50,145 nucleotides of DNA from positions 1 to 50,145 of IMG/VR virus record IMGVR_UViG_3300029258_001349; one strand, 5' to 3'. Under the pieces are notes generated by a model that was not told where the DNA came from, searched no databases, and saw only the letters and a list, made by a program, of their open reading frames with translations. Numbering within the stretch: position 1 is the stretch's first letter; each line of letters begins with the position of its first letter. Made by a program: the position numbers and the translations under genes. Source of the DNA: a virus. Shown piece after piece: positions 15,923 to 24,841 of the stretch.

Positions 15923-17071
15923 ATGGCAATTAATCAAAAGAAAGCAGCAGATAAAGCAGCTAATCCTGGCGGCGGCTTTTCTAAGCCCCTTAAACCTAAT
16001 GAATTTAGGCCTCAAGCAAACAAATCTTACATACTACGTATTTTACCTGCTAATATCGATGAGTACGAAGCGGATGAAGCGGATGATTTTGCTTACTTAT
16101 TTAAAGATCACGGTTCATACATTAAGAGTAATGGAGAAGCTTTATATGATATTCCTTGCCCGAAGATGTTTGATCCTAGAGCAGAATGCCCTCTTTGCAA
16201 AGAGAGTTGGGAATTACATAATAGTCCTCATCCTGAAGATAAGAAAATAGCTAAGGATTTATATAATCCGCCAAGAATGTATTTAAATATTTTAGATTTA
16301 TCCGATCAAGAATCCGTAGCTAAAGGTGTACAATGGTGGAGCGCCCCTAAAAAAGCAATTTATGATAAGATTAAAGAATTACTTTTAAATCCTCAGTGGG
16401 TTATTAATGATAAGGATATTCTCGATCTTAAAGAAGGACGCAATTTTACTATAAAGATGATACCAGGTAAAGAATCATCCACAGGCTATGCCCAATATTC
16501 TATACAGCCGGCACCTAATGCTTATGATATAACGAGCTTTCTTGTAGGTGATTGGAGAGAGCGTATTAATAGTTTAGAAACTAAAAGACCTAGCATTACA
16601 GTAAAAGAAGTAACTGATATGCTTACATGTGAAGCAACTGCGACTACGCCACCACAAGTAAATGTACCAGCAATGCCTTCGAGTAACGCGACTACGCCCG
16701 GACTTCCTCAAGCTGCTGCAACTACACCGAATCTTCCTAATAATAATTCTGTTGCTCAAGAACTTCCTGGGAATAGCCCGACTACACCAAACCTACCTGG
16801 CGCTAACTCTATTACTCCAGAACTTCCTCAAGCTGCTGCGACTACGCCGACTTTACCAGAAGAAAATACTATACCGCCAGCTTTACCTACTGACACGCCT
16901 CCAGCATCACCCACGAATAACGCTGCCCAAGAAGCTTCTGTTGATGTTGAAAATAAACCTGAGTGTTTTGGTAAATATGTTCCGCGAGCAGAGAATTGTA
17001 AAAAATGTCAAAAGGAGAATCCTTCAGCGCACAAAGCATGTTGCGAAATATTCATGAATGAAGGTATGTAA
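15923..17071 (+). CDS. single-stranded DNA-binding protein, T4 gp32-like, with repeat linker and C-terminal zinc motif
   Basis: The first 230 or so residues resemble T4 gp32. A zinc site of H63, C79, C89 and C92 shows the C-x9-C-x2-C spacing of gp32, and the N terminus is basic. A Pro/Thr/Asn-rich linker of about 110 residues follows, made of imperfect units such as TTPNLP and LPQAAATTP. The protein ends in a second cysteine module (C-F-G-K ... C-x2-C ... C-C). gp32 instead ends in a simple acidic tail that recruits partners, so the tail here is unusual. SSB coats single strands for the polymerase and UvsX. The Shine-Dalgarno AAGGAG is near 15909-15914. Confidence 0.82.
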   Translation: MAINQKKAADKAANPGGGFSKPLKPNEFRPQANKSYILRILPANIDEYEADEADDFAYLFKDHGSYIKSNGEALYDIPCPKMFDPRAECPLCKESWELHNSPHPEDKKIAKDLYNPPRMYLNILDLSDQESVAKGVQWWSAPKKAIYDKIKELLLNPQWVINDKDILDLKEGRNFTIKMIPGKESSTGYAQYSIQPAPNAYDITSFLVGDWRERINSLETKRPSITVKEVTDMLTCEATATTPPQVNVPAMPSSNATTPGLPQAAATTPNLPNNNSVAQELPGNSPTTPNLPGANSITPELPQAAATTPTLPEENTIPPALPTDTPPASPTNNAAQEASVDVENKPECFGKYVPRAENCKKCQKENPSAHKACCEIFMNEGM

Positions 17072-17094
17072 TAATTACTTTAATAAGTAAGTCG

Positions 17095-17140
17095 AATGAG
17101 GAGTACTTTCTTAATTGCGAGTACTCTTCATTTTATTTTA
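17095..17140 (+). terminator. rho-independent terminator after SSB
   Basis: AATGAGGAGTACT (17095-17107) pairs with AGTACTCTTCATT (17120-17132) over 13 pairs with one G-U, around a 12-base loop. TTTATTTT follows. It stands between the SSB stop and the Shine-Dalgarno of uvsX, so it would lower uvsX relative to the abundant SSB. Confidence 0.8.
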
Positions 17141-17161
17141 AAGGTAATTAAGGAGATACGC

Positions 17162-18361
17162 ATGAGCGATAAGAAAGATAAAATATTTGCGGCATTACAA
17201 GGTCATAAAACCTTAAGTAAAGCCCTTGTTGTAGGTTTAGAAGATACACGCACGTATTCTGTGAATACACAGCATTACGCATTAAATAAAGCTATATCTG
17301 GTTGCTGGCACAAAGGCTGGCCTGGAGCATCAGTATCTGAAGTATTTGGTGATAACAGTTCAGGTAAATCATTATTGATATCTAAGGCTATGGCTTCTAT
17401 ACAGAATAATGATATTTTTATAGAAGATTCCGGCAAAGATCAGTTAAAAGCTGAAGATGGCTTAGTTATTTTAGACGATACAGAGAAAGCCTATTCTGAA
17501 TCTTTTTGTGAGATGTTAGGTGTTATTAGAAAAGATATTGTTCAAATGGATAATAGCCTAACCGTAGAGAATCACTTTGAAACTATGGAAGAGACAATTA
17601 AGACTATAAGAAAAGTTTTACGTAAAGCTCCTATAGGCGTATTTTTAGATAGTAAAGATCAGTTATCAACAGATCACGAAATTTCTACTGATATGGATAA
17701 AAAAGATATGTCTAAAGCCGGTGTATTGCACAAAGCATTTAGAAAATACAGTGATTTTATTGCTAAAAAGAATGTTATGTATATGATAGCGTCGCACGTT
17801 ATTGATAATGTTGGCGTAATGTTTGGTCCTAATAAGACAGTTAAAGGCGGATCAGCAACAGCCTATCAAAGTTCGATACGCGTAGATTTAAGAGTTAAAA
17901 AACGGTTTATGAATAATAAGATAAAGACTGATGAAATAGGGGAGCGGTCTGATACCTACGGTGTTAAAGTAATAGCAGAAGTGGTTAAAAATAAAATAGC
18001 TAAACCTTTTCAGTATGCTATCTTAGATGTATTTTTTGATCATGGGATTGATCCCTATTCTGGTTTGCATGATTATTTTATTAGACATAAGAATTTATAT
18101 ACAGATACACCAGCAAAAGGAGGAAAAAATCCTCAATCTGCCATATTACGCTTTATCAATGAACGTACAGATAAAACTTTTAGTGATGGTGATTTAATTC
18201 CTTTTATTATTGATAATGATATATTAGATATTAAAAAGTACGGTCAAGAATACATGGAACCTATAGATTTAGGTAAGGTGCACGCAGAGCCTTCGGTGGA
18301 TACATTTTTAGCTGATAATGTAACAGAAGATGATATTATAGATCGAACACCGAAAGTATAG
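17162..18361 (+). CDS. uvsX: RecA/UvsX-like recombinase
   Basis: The 399-residue strand-exchange ATPase pairs homologous DNA for recombination-dependent replication and repair. Walker A is GDNSSGKS (63-70) and IGVFLDSKDQL is at the Walker B position. An L2-like segment contains GGSATAYQSSIRV. I chose the ATG at 17162, with AAGGAG ten bases upstream. An in-frame ATG at 17096 lies inside the terminator stem. Neighbours SSB, UvsY-like and SbcDC support the role. It ends in an acidic tail, as in UvsX and RecA. Confidence 0.88.
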   Translation: MSDKKDKIFAALQGHKTLSKALVVGLEDTRTYSVNTQHYALNKAISGCWHKGWPGASVSEVFGDNSSGKSLLISKAMASIQNNDIFIEDSGKDQLKAEDGLVILDDTEKAYSESFCEMLGVIRKDIVQMDNSLTVENHFETMEETIKTIRKVLRKAPIGVFLDSKDQLSTDHEISTDMDKKDMSKAGVLHKAFRKYSDFIAKKNVMYMIASHVIDNVGVMFGPNKTVKGGSATAYQSSIRVDLRVKKRFMNNKIKTDEIGERSDTYGVKVIAEVVKNKIAKPFQYAILDVFFDHGIDPYSGLHDYFIRHKNLYTDTPAKGGKNPQSAILRFINERTDKTFSDGDLIPFIIDNDILDIKKYGQEYMEPIDLGKVHAEPSVDTFLADNVTEDDIIDRTPKV

Positions 18362-18390
18362 CTACTTTAATATTTCTATTTTTAAGTAAG

Positions 18391-18417
18391 GGCGTGTATT
18401 TCACTATGCGCCTTTTT
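18391..18417 (+). terminator. rho-independent terminator after uvsX
   Basis: GGCGTGTA (18391-18398) pairs with TATGCGCC (18405-18412), eight pairs with two G-U, around the loop TTTCAC, followed by five T. A TCTATTAATAG element at about 18427 follows immediately and could restart transcription for sbcDC. Confidence 0.75.
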
Positions 18418-18469
18418 GTTTACTATTCTATTAATAGTATGAACTTATTATTTAAATTACGAGGCATAA

Positions 18470-21400
18470 ATGAAAATAACGATTACGTCAGATTGGCATT
18501 TGCATAACTACAAAAATTTTAGCAAGATCAATCACGAAGGCTTTAATACTAGACTCATTGATATTATCAATGTAGGTAAGTACATTAATCAATATAATAT
18601 TAAGAATGATATATGGTTGACCCTTCTTACAGGCGACCTTTTTCATACTTTCTCTTTTGTAGAAAATGATGTTTTAAATAATGCTATAAATTTACTGCGT
18701 AATTGGTCTGGCACATTTGCTTACATACCCGGTAATCATGATTTGAAAGCTAAAGGCGCTTATACAGATGATGCTGTAGCTTCTGCTGCTTTACAAGATT
18801 TAGCTAACGTTAGGTATTTAAATGGCGATATGATCCAACCAACCGCTGATCTTAGTATTTATGGTCTAGGTTGGCAAAATCAAGAAGTATTCCAAAATCA
18901 CGAATTTCCTAAAGCAGATATTTTTATAGGACACCAGTTTATAGAGAATAGCTTATTACCTGGCGGACAAGCTGTTAATGAAGCATTAAAAGAAAAATAT
19001 AAATTTCTAATTTTTGGAGATATTCATAAACCGGAATTACAAGGAAGTAATGTATTAATACCAGGTGCTCCATTGCAACATAATTTCGGTGATGAAGGTC
19101 AGGAAAGAGGTTTTTGGGTTTTAGATACAGATACATGGACTTGTGAATTTATACCTGTTAACATATCACCAAAGTTTATAACTGTTACTGACGTTAAGGA
19201 CATTAAAGATGATATTAACTATTATCGTTGCAGAAAACCTATTAAATCATTAAAAGATATCAATAGAGAAAATGTAATCGTACAAGAAGAAACGAATAAA
19301 AGAGAATTTCGTACAACAGAAGTGAGTGCGGATCTGCAAGATGAGGATTTGCTTCTATCTTATATGAAAGAAGAGAATGTAACTTATGATACTGCTATAG
19401 GTTTAGACTTTTTAAAGAATTGTGATTCTAAAGCTTTAACACCTAGTAATTATATTATTACAAATATTCAACTTGAGAACTTTATGTCTTTTCAGGGTGC
19501 TCATTCTTTTGATTTTACAGAAGGTTTACATCTATTTCAAGGTGAAAATGGCAATGGGAAAACTACCCTATTTGAAGCAGTATACTACGGTTTGTATGGC
19601 GATACTACTAAAGGTGTAGGAGCTGACGAAGTTGTTAATGATGTAATAAACAGTGATTGTTTTGTTGAAATAACGTTAAAAGAAAGACAAAACGAATTAG
19701 TAATTAGACGTTATAGAAAGCATTCTCAGCATAAGAATGATTTTGTATTCTATTTGGATGATACAGAAGTACGTAGAGAAAGTATTAAAGAAACGCAAGC
19801 GGAACTTGATAGAGTATTAGGATCAAGTAAAAACTTTTTTAAGAATACTTGTTATTTTAGTCAAGAAGCTTTTGAATTTTTTAGCACGCTAGGCGATTCT
19901 GCACAAAAAACTGTATGTAAGAATTTATTACAGATCGATCGTTTTGAAGAAGCAGGACATAAGGCAAATAGAGAATTAGAGAGTATTAATACGCGCTATA
20001 ATACTATACATAAAGATATCGGTACACAAGAAGCTGTTAAACACGAAAGAGAACTACATTTAGAAGCTCTTGAATTATCTTCTGCGCGTTGGCAGACTGA
20101 CTATAATACGCGATTAGCTACTGCTAAACAAACAGTTAATGATTCTGAGATACTTAAACCCGATTTAACTGCACAATTAACTGATATATTAACAAGTTTA
20201 ACTAACGTAAAAAATGCACAGAATTTAATTAATGAAAAAAAGCCTGTTGTTGATCCTAAATTTGATAATAAAATAAAGAGAGTAGAGATGCTTAAAGATG
20301 GTGCACAAGAAGACTATGAAAATTCTTTACAGGCACCGAGCGAGTTAACTGCTTTGCAAACGGATCTTACAAAAATAAAGGCAGAACAATCTGAATCTGA
20401 TAGTCGTAACACACTATTTACAACTAGAATAGCTGAATCTCTTGAGTCTATTAAAACGTATGAACTCAAATTACAGTCTCTCGATTCTAATTTATGTCCT
20501 GAATGTAAACAGAATTTAAAGAATACAAGTGAGTTACGCGGCGTATATACAAAGAAGATTAATTCTTATAAAGCGTTGATTGAAGAATCTAATATGGCTA
20601 TTTCAACTATTCCGGATAGTGATACTTATGCTGCACGCATAGCTACTTTAGAAGAAGGTGTTAAACAACTAGAGGAAAAACATAATAAACAGGTTCAATC
20701 AGCCAAAGAGAATGTTGAATTTTTTCAGGCTAATCTATTAGAAGCATATAATGAAAAATCTGCGGAAACTAATCGTCTGGCTACAGAATATACATCTAAG
20801 ATACATACGTATAAAATGCAGCAAACAGAATTAGAAGCACAAAAAAGCGTACTTGAAGAAAAAATACAGTCCGTCGATACACAAATACATAATGCTAAAT
20901 TAACGTTAAATCAATTAATGGAAGAAACTAATACTTATTTACCTTCGATAGATAACGCTAAAAAATCCCTTGCAGATATATCTGATAAAATAGATAGTTT
21001 AGCTAAAGAATATGAGAAACTCGCTACTGATCAATCTATTATGCAATTTTGGAGTAAAGCTTTTTCTAATCAAGGTATTGTGTCTTATTTACTAGATGAT
21101 TTTTCTAAAGAATTTACTACGATTATAAATGATGTATTACTTGATTTAACACAGGGAACATATACAGCTGTATTGAGTACGCAGAAAAAATTAAAGTCAG
21201 GAGAGTATAGAGAAAAGTTTGAGTTTCTTATTTCAATAGAAGGTAAAACACGATCTTATAAAGCTCTATCTGGAGGACAGAAATCGCGGATCAACTTAGC
21301 GACGGTTATTACCTTAACACGTTTAGTACAGAAGTATTATGGTTTATCGGGTATACCTTTCGGATTTCTCGTACTGGACGAATTAGTAAGTCAGTTAGAT

Positions 21401-21550
21401 CCTATAGGTTTAGAATGCGTTTACGCTGAATTAGAGAAGATTTCTAAAAATAATTCTGTATATGTTATAGCTCATAATCCTGAGCTTAAGAGCCTGTTTA
21501 ATCACTGCATAGATATTTCGCGTGATGAGACTGGTACTCATATAAATTAA
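18470..21550 (+). CDS. sbcDC: fused SbcD-SbcC (Mre11-Rad50-like) nuclease/ATPase
   Basis: One 1026-residue chain carries both partners that are normally separate (T4 gp47 and gp46). Residues 1-300 form the SbcD metallophosphoesterase: SDWHLH, TGDLFH, GNHD, GHQF and GDIHKP. From about 315 comes SbcC: Walker A GENGNGKT (358-365), a long coiled coil with zinc hook CPEC (C676, C679), signature LSGGQKSR near 934 and Walker B VLDE (968-971). The pair processes DNA ends for recombination. All key residues are present and the frame is unbroken, so this is a true fusion. The coiled coil is short compared with cellular SbcC. Confidence 0.93.
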   Translation: MKITITSDWHLHNYKNFSKINHEGFNTRLIDIINVGKYINQYNIKNDIWLTLLTGDLFHTFSFVENDVLNNAINLLRNWSGTFAYIPGNHDLKAKGAYTDDAVASAALQDLANVRYLNGDMIQPTADLSIYGLGWQNQEVFQNHEFPKADIFIGHQFIENSLLPGGQAVNEALKEKYKFLIFGDIHKPELQGSNVLIPGAPLQHNFGDEGQERGFWVLDTDTWTCEFIPVNISPKFITVTDVKDIKDDINYYRCRKPIKSLKDINRENVIVQEETNKREFRTTEVSADLQDEDLLLSYMKEENVTYDTAIGLDFLKNCDSKALTPSNYIITNIQLENFMSFQGAHSFDFTEGLHLFQGENGNGKTTLFEAVYYGLYGDTTKGVGADEVVNDVINSDCFVEITLKERQNELVIRRYRKHSQHKNDFVFYLDDTEVRRESIKETQAELDRVLGSSKNFFKNTCYFSQEAFEFFSTLGDSAQKTVCKNLLQIDRFEEAGHKANRELESINTRYNTIHKDIGTQEAVKHERELHLEALELSSARWQTDYNTRLATAKQTVNDSEILKPDLTAQLTDILTSLTNVKNAQNLINEKKPVVDPKFDNKIKRVEMLKDGAQEDYENSLQAPSELTALQTDLTKIKAEQSESDSRNTLFTTRIAESLESIKTYELKLQSLDSNLCPECKQNLKNTSELRGVYTKKINSYKALIEESNMAISTIPDSDTYAARIATLEEGVKQLEEKHNKQVQSAKENVEFFQANLLEAYNEKSAETNRLATEYTSKIHTYKMQQTELEAQKSVLEEKIQSVDTQIHNAKLTLNQLMEETNTYLPSIDNAKKSLADISDKIDSLAKEYEKLATDQSIMQFWSKAFSNQGIVSYLLDDFSKEFTTIINDVLLDLTQGTYTAVLSTQKKLKSGEYREKFEFLISIEGKTRSYKALSGGQKSRINLATVITLTRLVQKYYGLSGIPFGFLVLDELVSQLDPIGLECVYAELEKISKNNSVYVIAHNPELKSLFNHCIDISRDETGTHIN

Positions 21551-21558
21551 GGAATATT

Positions 21559-21732
21559 ATGGGTTTAGCAAGCAGATACAGAGAAGATTTTTTAACATGT
21601 CCTGTATGCCGAATGGGTAAGAAGGATACTGGTATAAAGTACGATGTGTGTGATGATTGTGCTGATACTATTAGTATAGAGGACAAAGAAAAAGATATTA
21701 TAATTTATAAAAAAGAATTGAGGAGAATTTAA
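21559..21732 (+). CDS. small zinc-ribbon protein, 57 aa
   Basis: A 57-residue ORF has two cysteine pairs, CPVC and CDDC, about 20 residues apart, a classic zinc ribbon, followed by a charged helix. A Shine-Dalgarno-like AAGGAA lies at 21549-21554. It starts eight bases after sbcDC and ends just before the next ORF's ATG at 21734. No specific function is recognised. Confidence 0.65.
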   Translation: MGLASRYREDFLTCPVCRMGKKDTGIKYDVCDDCADTISIEDKEKDIIIYKKELRRI

Positions 21733-21733
21733 T

Positions 21734-21973
21734 ATGAAAGCCTTAAAGTTAGCCAAGGATGTGCAAAAAGCTCTTGACCAGTTGCCTACTAAAGTAAAAC
21801 TCGTTGAGCAGCTACGTGATCATTCTAGGAGAGTATCTATAGATGGTATAGGTCGGTTACATATACATCCCTGTGAAGGACTTCCTATGGCAAGAGATGA
21901 GATAAGTTTATCCGTCGAAGAGGTTACGGCTCTTAAAAAATTTATTGATAAGTATTATACGGAGGAAAAGTAG
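21734..21973 (+). CDS. hypothetical protein, 79 aa
   Basis: The 79-residue product is mixed alpha/beta with no cysteine pair. The middle contains GIGRLHIHPCEGLPMARDEISLS, which looks like a beta-hairpin. It has AGGAG eight bases upstream (21721-21725) and abuts the DEDD exonuclease gene with no gap. I do not recognise a family. Confidence 0.55.
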   Translation: MKALKLAKDVQKALDQLPTKVKLVEQLRDHSRRVSIDGIGRLHIHPCEGLPMARDEISLSVEEVTALKKFIDKYYTEEK

Positions 21974-22546
21974 ATGAATATTAAAGATAAACTATTTATG
22001 TATATTGATACAGAAACAACTAGTTTAGATGAAAAAACGAGAGAACCATTAGAGATAGCTGTAATCTTAGAGCGCAATTTAGAAATTATAGATTCAACAA
22101 CTTTGTATATGCAACCATCGGATTATGGCTTAATAGAAACGGCTGCAATCGAAACCAGTGGTTTAACTATTGATAAAATTAGGACTTTTCCCTCACAAGC
22201 AGAAGGCTTTCAGAATCTCAAAGCTTTTTTGGATCAATATATTGATCCTTATGATAGAAATGATAAGGCGTATACTGCAGGTTATAATGTAATGTTTGAT
22301 ATAAGAACTATAAGAAATTTATTTGAAAAACAAGGTGATAAATATTTAGGTTCTTATGTCAATTGGCGTACACTAGATTTAATGTACTATTTCCATATGC
22401 ATGACGCTTTAGGTAACCTTAACCTAGCTAGCTACGCCTTAAAGAATGTTTGTATAGCTTATAACATCCCTTTAGATGCGCACAAAGCTATGGATGATAT
22501 TACTGCTACTAGAAGTCTTATACATAAGCTTATATTAAATAGATAA
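21974..22546 (+). CDS. DnaQ-like DEDDh 3'-5' exonuclease
   Basis: The 190-residue nuclease has all four DEDDh motifs: MYIDTETTSLDE (Asp, Glu), YTAGYNVMFDIRTI (Asp) and AHKAMDDITATRSL (His and Asp). It resembles DnaQ/exonuclease X-type proteins. It could degrade DNA or RNA 3' ends, or serve as a separate proofreading activity, although polA already has an exonuclease. It starts directly after the previous stop, with GGAGG upstream. The gene is last before an AT-only terminator, so it ends a transcription unit. Confidence 0.85.
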   Translation: MNIKDKLFMYIDTETTSLDEKTREPLEIAVILERNLEIIDSTTLYMQPSDYGLIETAAIETSGLTIDKIRTFPSQAEGFQNLKAFLDQYIDPYDRNDKAYTAGYNVMFDIRTIRNLFEKQGDKYLGSYVNWRTLDLMYYFHMHDALGNLNLASYALKNVCIAYNIPLDAHKAMDDITATRSLIHKLILNR

Positions 22547-22566
22547 TATCACCTTTAAATAGAAAA

Positions 22567-22591
22567 AATAAAAAATTTGATATTTTTTATT
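22567..22591 (+). terminator. AT-only hairpin, probable terminator
   Basis: AATAAAAAAT (22567-22576) and ATTTTTTATT (22582-22591) are perfect inverted repeats around TTGAT. The right arm doubles as the T tract. It lies 20 bases after the exonuclease stop and just before a promoter-like element. Confidence 0.55.
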
Positions 22592-22601
22592 AAATAAAGT
22601 A

Positions 22602-22611
22602 TATTAATAAG
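22602..22611 (+). promoter_or_regulatory. promoter-like element TATTAATAAG
   Basis: TATTAATAAG follows the hairpin at 22567 and precedes a 45-base leader of the nuclease gene at 22657. The same 10-mer recurs at 39600-39609, and related forms (TTATATAAG) occur at 37834, 38625 and 46112. This suggests a phage-specific -10-like element. No consistent -35 is visible. Confidence 0.35.
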
Positions 22612-22656
22612 GTAAGAGCATATAACACTTATCATTATCTAGGAATATACAACGTA

Positions 22657-23196
22657 ATGCGTAAAGGCGGAGGCAAGGCTAAGGGAAATTCTTACGAGCG
22701 TAAAATCTGTCGAATAATATCTAAATTTTGGTCTAATGATAAACACAAGGATTTATGCTGGCGCTCTGCCAGTTCGGGAGCAAAAGGTACTATTACCCGC
22801 ACAAAAACCAAAGCATACCATGGCGATCTGGTTGCTACTTCACCTTTAATAGAACCGTTATTCCAAAAGTTTTGTATTGAATTAAAGCATTATAAAAAAA
22901 TAGACGAGTTCAGTTATTTACGTGATGTAAAAAATCAAGGCATCTTACCCTTTTGGAAACAGACAGTACGTTCAGCACGTTTATCACAGAGAATACCTAT
23001 ATTGATTTATAAAGCAAATAATAAGCCGGATATGATTGTATGCGAAGAGCACTTACTAGCTACTAAACATCTCTTATTTTCAAATAAACCTATTCGTTAT
23101 ATTTCTTTCGGAGGCGCTTTAATATGCTTTACTTTAGAATCTTTTTTACGGAATGTTAACAGGGAGAATTTTATTCAATGGGTGTCTTGCGAGTAG
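22657..23196 (+). CDS. PD-(D/E)XK nuclease, Holliday-junction-resolvase-like
   Basis: The 179-residue protein begins with a glycine- and basic-rich KGGGKAKGNSYERK (first catalytic Glu). WRSASSGAKGT, HGDLVAT (Asp) and CIELKHYK (Glu-x-Lys) follow in the order of the PD-(D/E)XK fold used by archaeal-type resolvases. It would cut branched DNA before packaging. The C-terminal half after residue 100 is not recognised. It is the first gene after a terminator and a promoter-like element. It overlaps the sigma-like gene by 19 bases. Confidence 0.65.
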   Translation: MRKGGGKAKGNSYERKICRIISKFWSNDKHKDLCWRSASSGAKGTITRTKTKAYHGDLVATSPLIEPLFQKFCIELKHYKKIDEFSYLRDVKNQGILPFWKQTVRSARLSQRIPILIYKANNKPDMIVCEEHLLATKHLLFSNKPIRYISFGGALICFTLESFLRNVNRENFIQWVSCE

Positions 23197-23846
23197 CAAA
23201 AGAAGCCAGCACATTAGTATCTAAAGAAAAGAAAATGTCTTTTTCTGATTTAGAGGAAGAGATTATGACTACCTTAGAGATTAATCCTCGCGCAAGTGTT
23301 TTAAAGAAGTTAAATCAGTTATTCCATCCATTATTTAACTATTATATTAATTTTCAATTATTTAGCCGCCGCATATATGATCAGCATGATGAGTATCCAG
23401 AAGCTTATCAAATTCTATATGAAAAATGTCTTACACTCATCCCTAAGTTAGATACGAATAAAGCAACTTATAATGTTATTAAGTTGTATATCAATAAGAG
23501 TGTTCAAGGTTGGTTATTTAATTTATTGTATAAAAAAAGTAGTCGCTTAGATGTAACGCGCGATGATTTAGCTATGGCTACTGTTATTGATCCATATGAT
23601 TACTATGGTGATATAGAATGTAATGCTGATTTTAGACGCATGGAAGAGCATATTCGACGTGAGGGGGGTCTTTATGCTGAGTTACATAATGTTCTTTTTG
23701 ATCATGATTATTTACCTCCTTCGAGATTAAGGCGTTATTTTAGAGACCGCGTATATTTACATTATCATAAGACAGGTAACTTACTGTCTGCTGGAGAACT
23801 TGCACATCAACGTTTTGGAGGCCTTTTTGGGAAAGAAGACTGTTAA
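23178..23846 (+). CDS. sigma-factor-like protein (T4 gp55-type)
   Basis: The 222-residue protein contains LDTNKATYNVIKLYINKSVQG and WLFNLLYKKSSR, which match the sigma-70 region 2 pattern (core-binding helix, then -10 recognition helix). A C-terminal helical part contains GELAHQRFG. Phage late sigma factors such as T4 gp55 are of this size and lack most other regions. It could direct host RNA polymerase to the recurrent AT-rich elements in this genome. The ATG at 23178 overlaps the nuclease gene, with GGGAG about ten bases upstream; an in-frame ATG at 23235 is possible. Confidence 0.55.
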   Translation: MGVLRVAKEASTLVSKEKKMSFSDLEEEIMTTLEINPRASVLKKLNQLFHPLFNYYINFQLFSRRIYDQHDEYPEAYQILYEKCLTLIPKLDTNKATYNVIKLYINKSVQGWLFNLLYKKSSRLDVTRDDLAMATVIDPYDYYGDIECNADFRRMEEHIRREGGLYAELHNVLFDHDYLPPSRLRRYFRDRVYLHYHKTGNLLSAGELAHQRFGGLFGKEDC

Positions 23847-24288
23847 GATATCTGAGCCAGATCTTATGATTTATTATTTGGCCATGGAAAAGAAATATTA
23901 TGAATTACTAGAGTTATACGGTTTATTTCATGAATTTACTCAGTGCCCTCACTGTAAGAAAGATAATAACGTACATTTTAAGATGATGCGCGAAGTAATT
24001 CATACTTTTGGCGGCACGAAAGAGGGTCTAAGAATACCCAAGGGAGTAGAACTTCAAAGAATTTCTAGGGATCTTACTATATGGAAAGGTTTAAAACGTT
24101 ATAGAGAATCATCTCTTAACGCTTCAGCACAAGCGAAAGAGTATTCTGAACGCTACGATATTACTGTAGACAATGTAAATAAGATCTATACGAATATTCA
24201 GAAAGTAGTAGATAAATACTTAAATTTGAAATCCATATATACTAAAGCTAAAGGAGGTAATCGTGATACAACTCGAATTATTAGATGA
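23827..24288 (+). CDS. hypothetical zinc-motif protein (TTG start)
   Basis: A TTG start at 23827 has a perfect Shine-Dalgarno GGAGG (23817-23821) five bases upstream. Earlier in-frame TTGs (23800, 23815) lack one. The 153-residue product has one CPHC near residue 40, a following His-rich stretch and a mostly helical basic C-terminal half. Size and position between sigma-like genes might fit a small terminase or a transcription accessory protein, but nothing specific is recognised. It overlaps both neighbours. Confidence 0.55.
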   Translation: MGKKTVKISEPDLMIYYLAMEKKYYELLELYGLFHEFTQCPHCKKDNNVHFKMMREVIHTFGGTKEGLRIPKGVELQRISRDLTIWKGLKRYRESSLNASAQAKEYSERYDITVDNVNKIYTNIQKVVDKYLNLKSIYTKAKGGNRDTTRIIR

Positions 24289-24814
24289 AATCCGAGCTTC
24301 TTTGGATGTTAAACGCACGCCTAATAACTACGATTCAGCTTACGTTGAACCTACTGAAACATTGCCCTCAATTATTGAGAACGAGGAATTTACTAATTTT
24401 ATTGTAGGACAATCATCAGGAGTCTCAGAAGATACACATGCGTGTATAAAGCAAATAACGCAGCACGCCGATGATAAAATGAATTTATTTTTTACTGCTT
24501 ACGCACAAAAAAATATGTCTAGAATGGCTAGAGTAATGACTTTTCTAGACAAAGCTGACAATGAACTATTTAATAATGAATGGCGGTTAAAAGCTCTTGA
24601 TAATGCGACACTTGTAGATTTAATCGATAATCTTACTAGAGATAAAGCACGTTCATTAAAAGAATTAATGGATATTTCTTTAAAGTTTGGATCATCAGCC
24701 CAATCTTATAAAAAAATTGAGCAATCAGATAATACACGCGTTGCAGCAGAAGATTTACCCGAAGAATCAAGAAATAAACTTTTATCATTTTATAAGCAAA
24801 AAGTTGCTTGTTGA
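24263..24814 (+). CDS. hypothetical helical protein (GTG start)
   Basis: The GTG start at 24263 is preceded by the ideal AAAGGAGGT eight bases upstream. The 183 residues are helical and acidic, beginning IQLELLDEIRASLDVKRTP. There is no metal site or membrane segment. It overlaps the preceding gene by 26 bases. Residues 90-180 could be a helical oligomer. I do not recognise the family. Confidence 0.55.
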   Translation: MIQLELLDEIRASLDVKRTPNNYDSAYVEPTETLPSIIENEEFTNFIVGQSSGVSEDTHACIKQITQHADDKMNLFFTAYAQKNMSRMARVMTFLDKADNELFNNEWRLKALDNATLVDLIDNLTRDKARSLKELMDISLKFGSSAQSYKKIEQSDNTRVAAEDLPEESRNKLLSFYKQKVAC

Positions 24815-24841
24815 GTCTATTAATGTATTTGGAGATATCAT

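Noticed and set aside
16662-17057. 131-codon ORF in another frame of the SSB gene
   Set aside because: It follows the repetitive Pro/Thr codons, has Leu/Arg-rich low-complexity sequence and no ribosome-binding site; a shadow.
17096-17161. N-terminal extension of uvsX from ATG 17096
   Set aside because: It lies in the terminator stem and has no Shine-Dalgarno; ATG 17162 has one.
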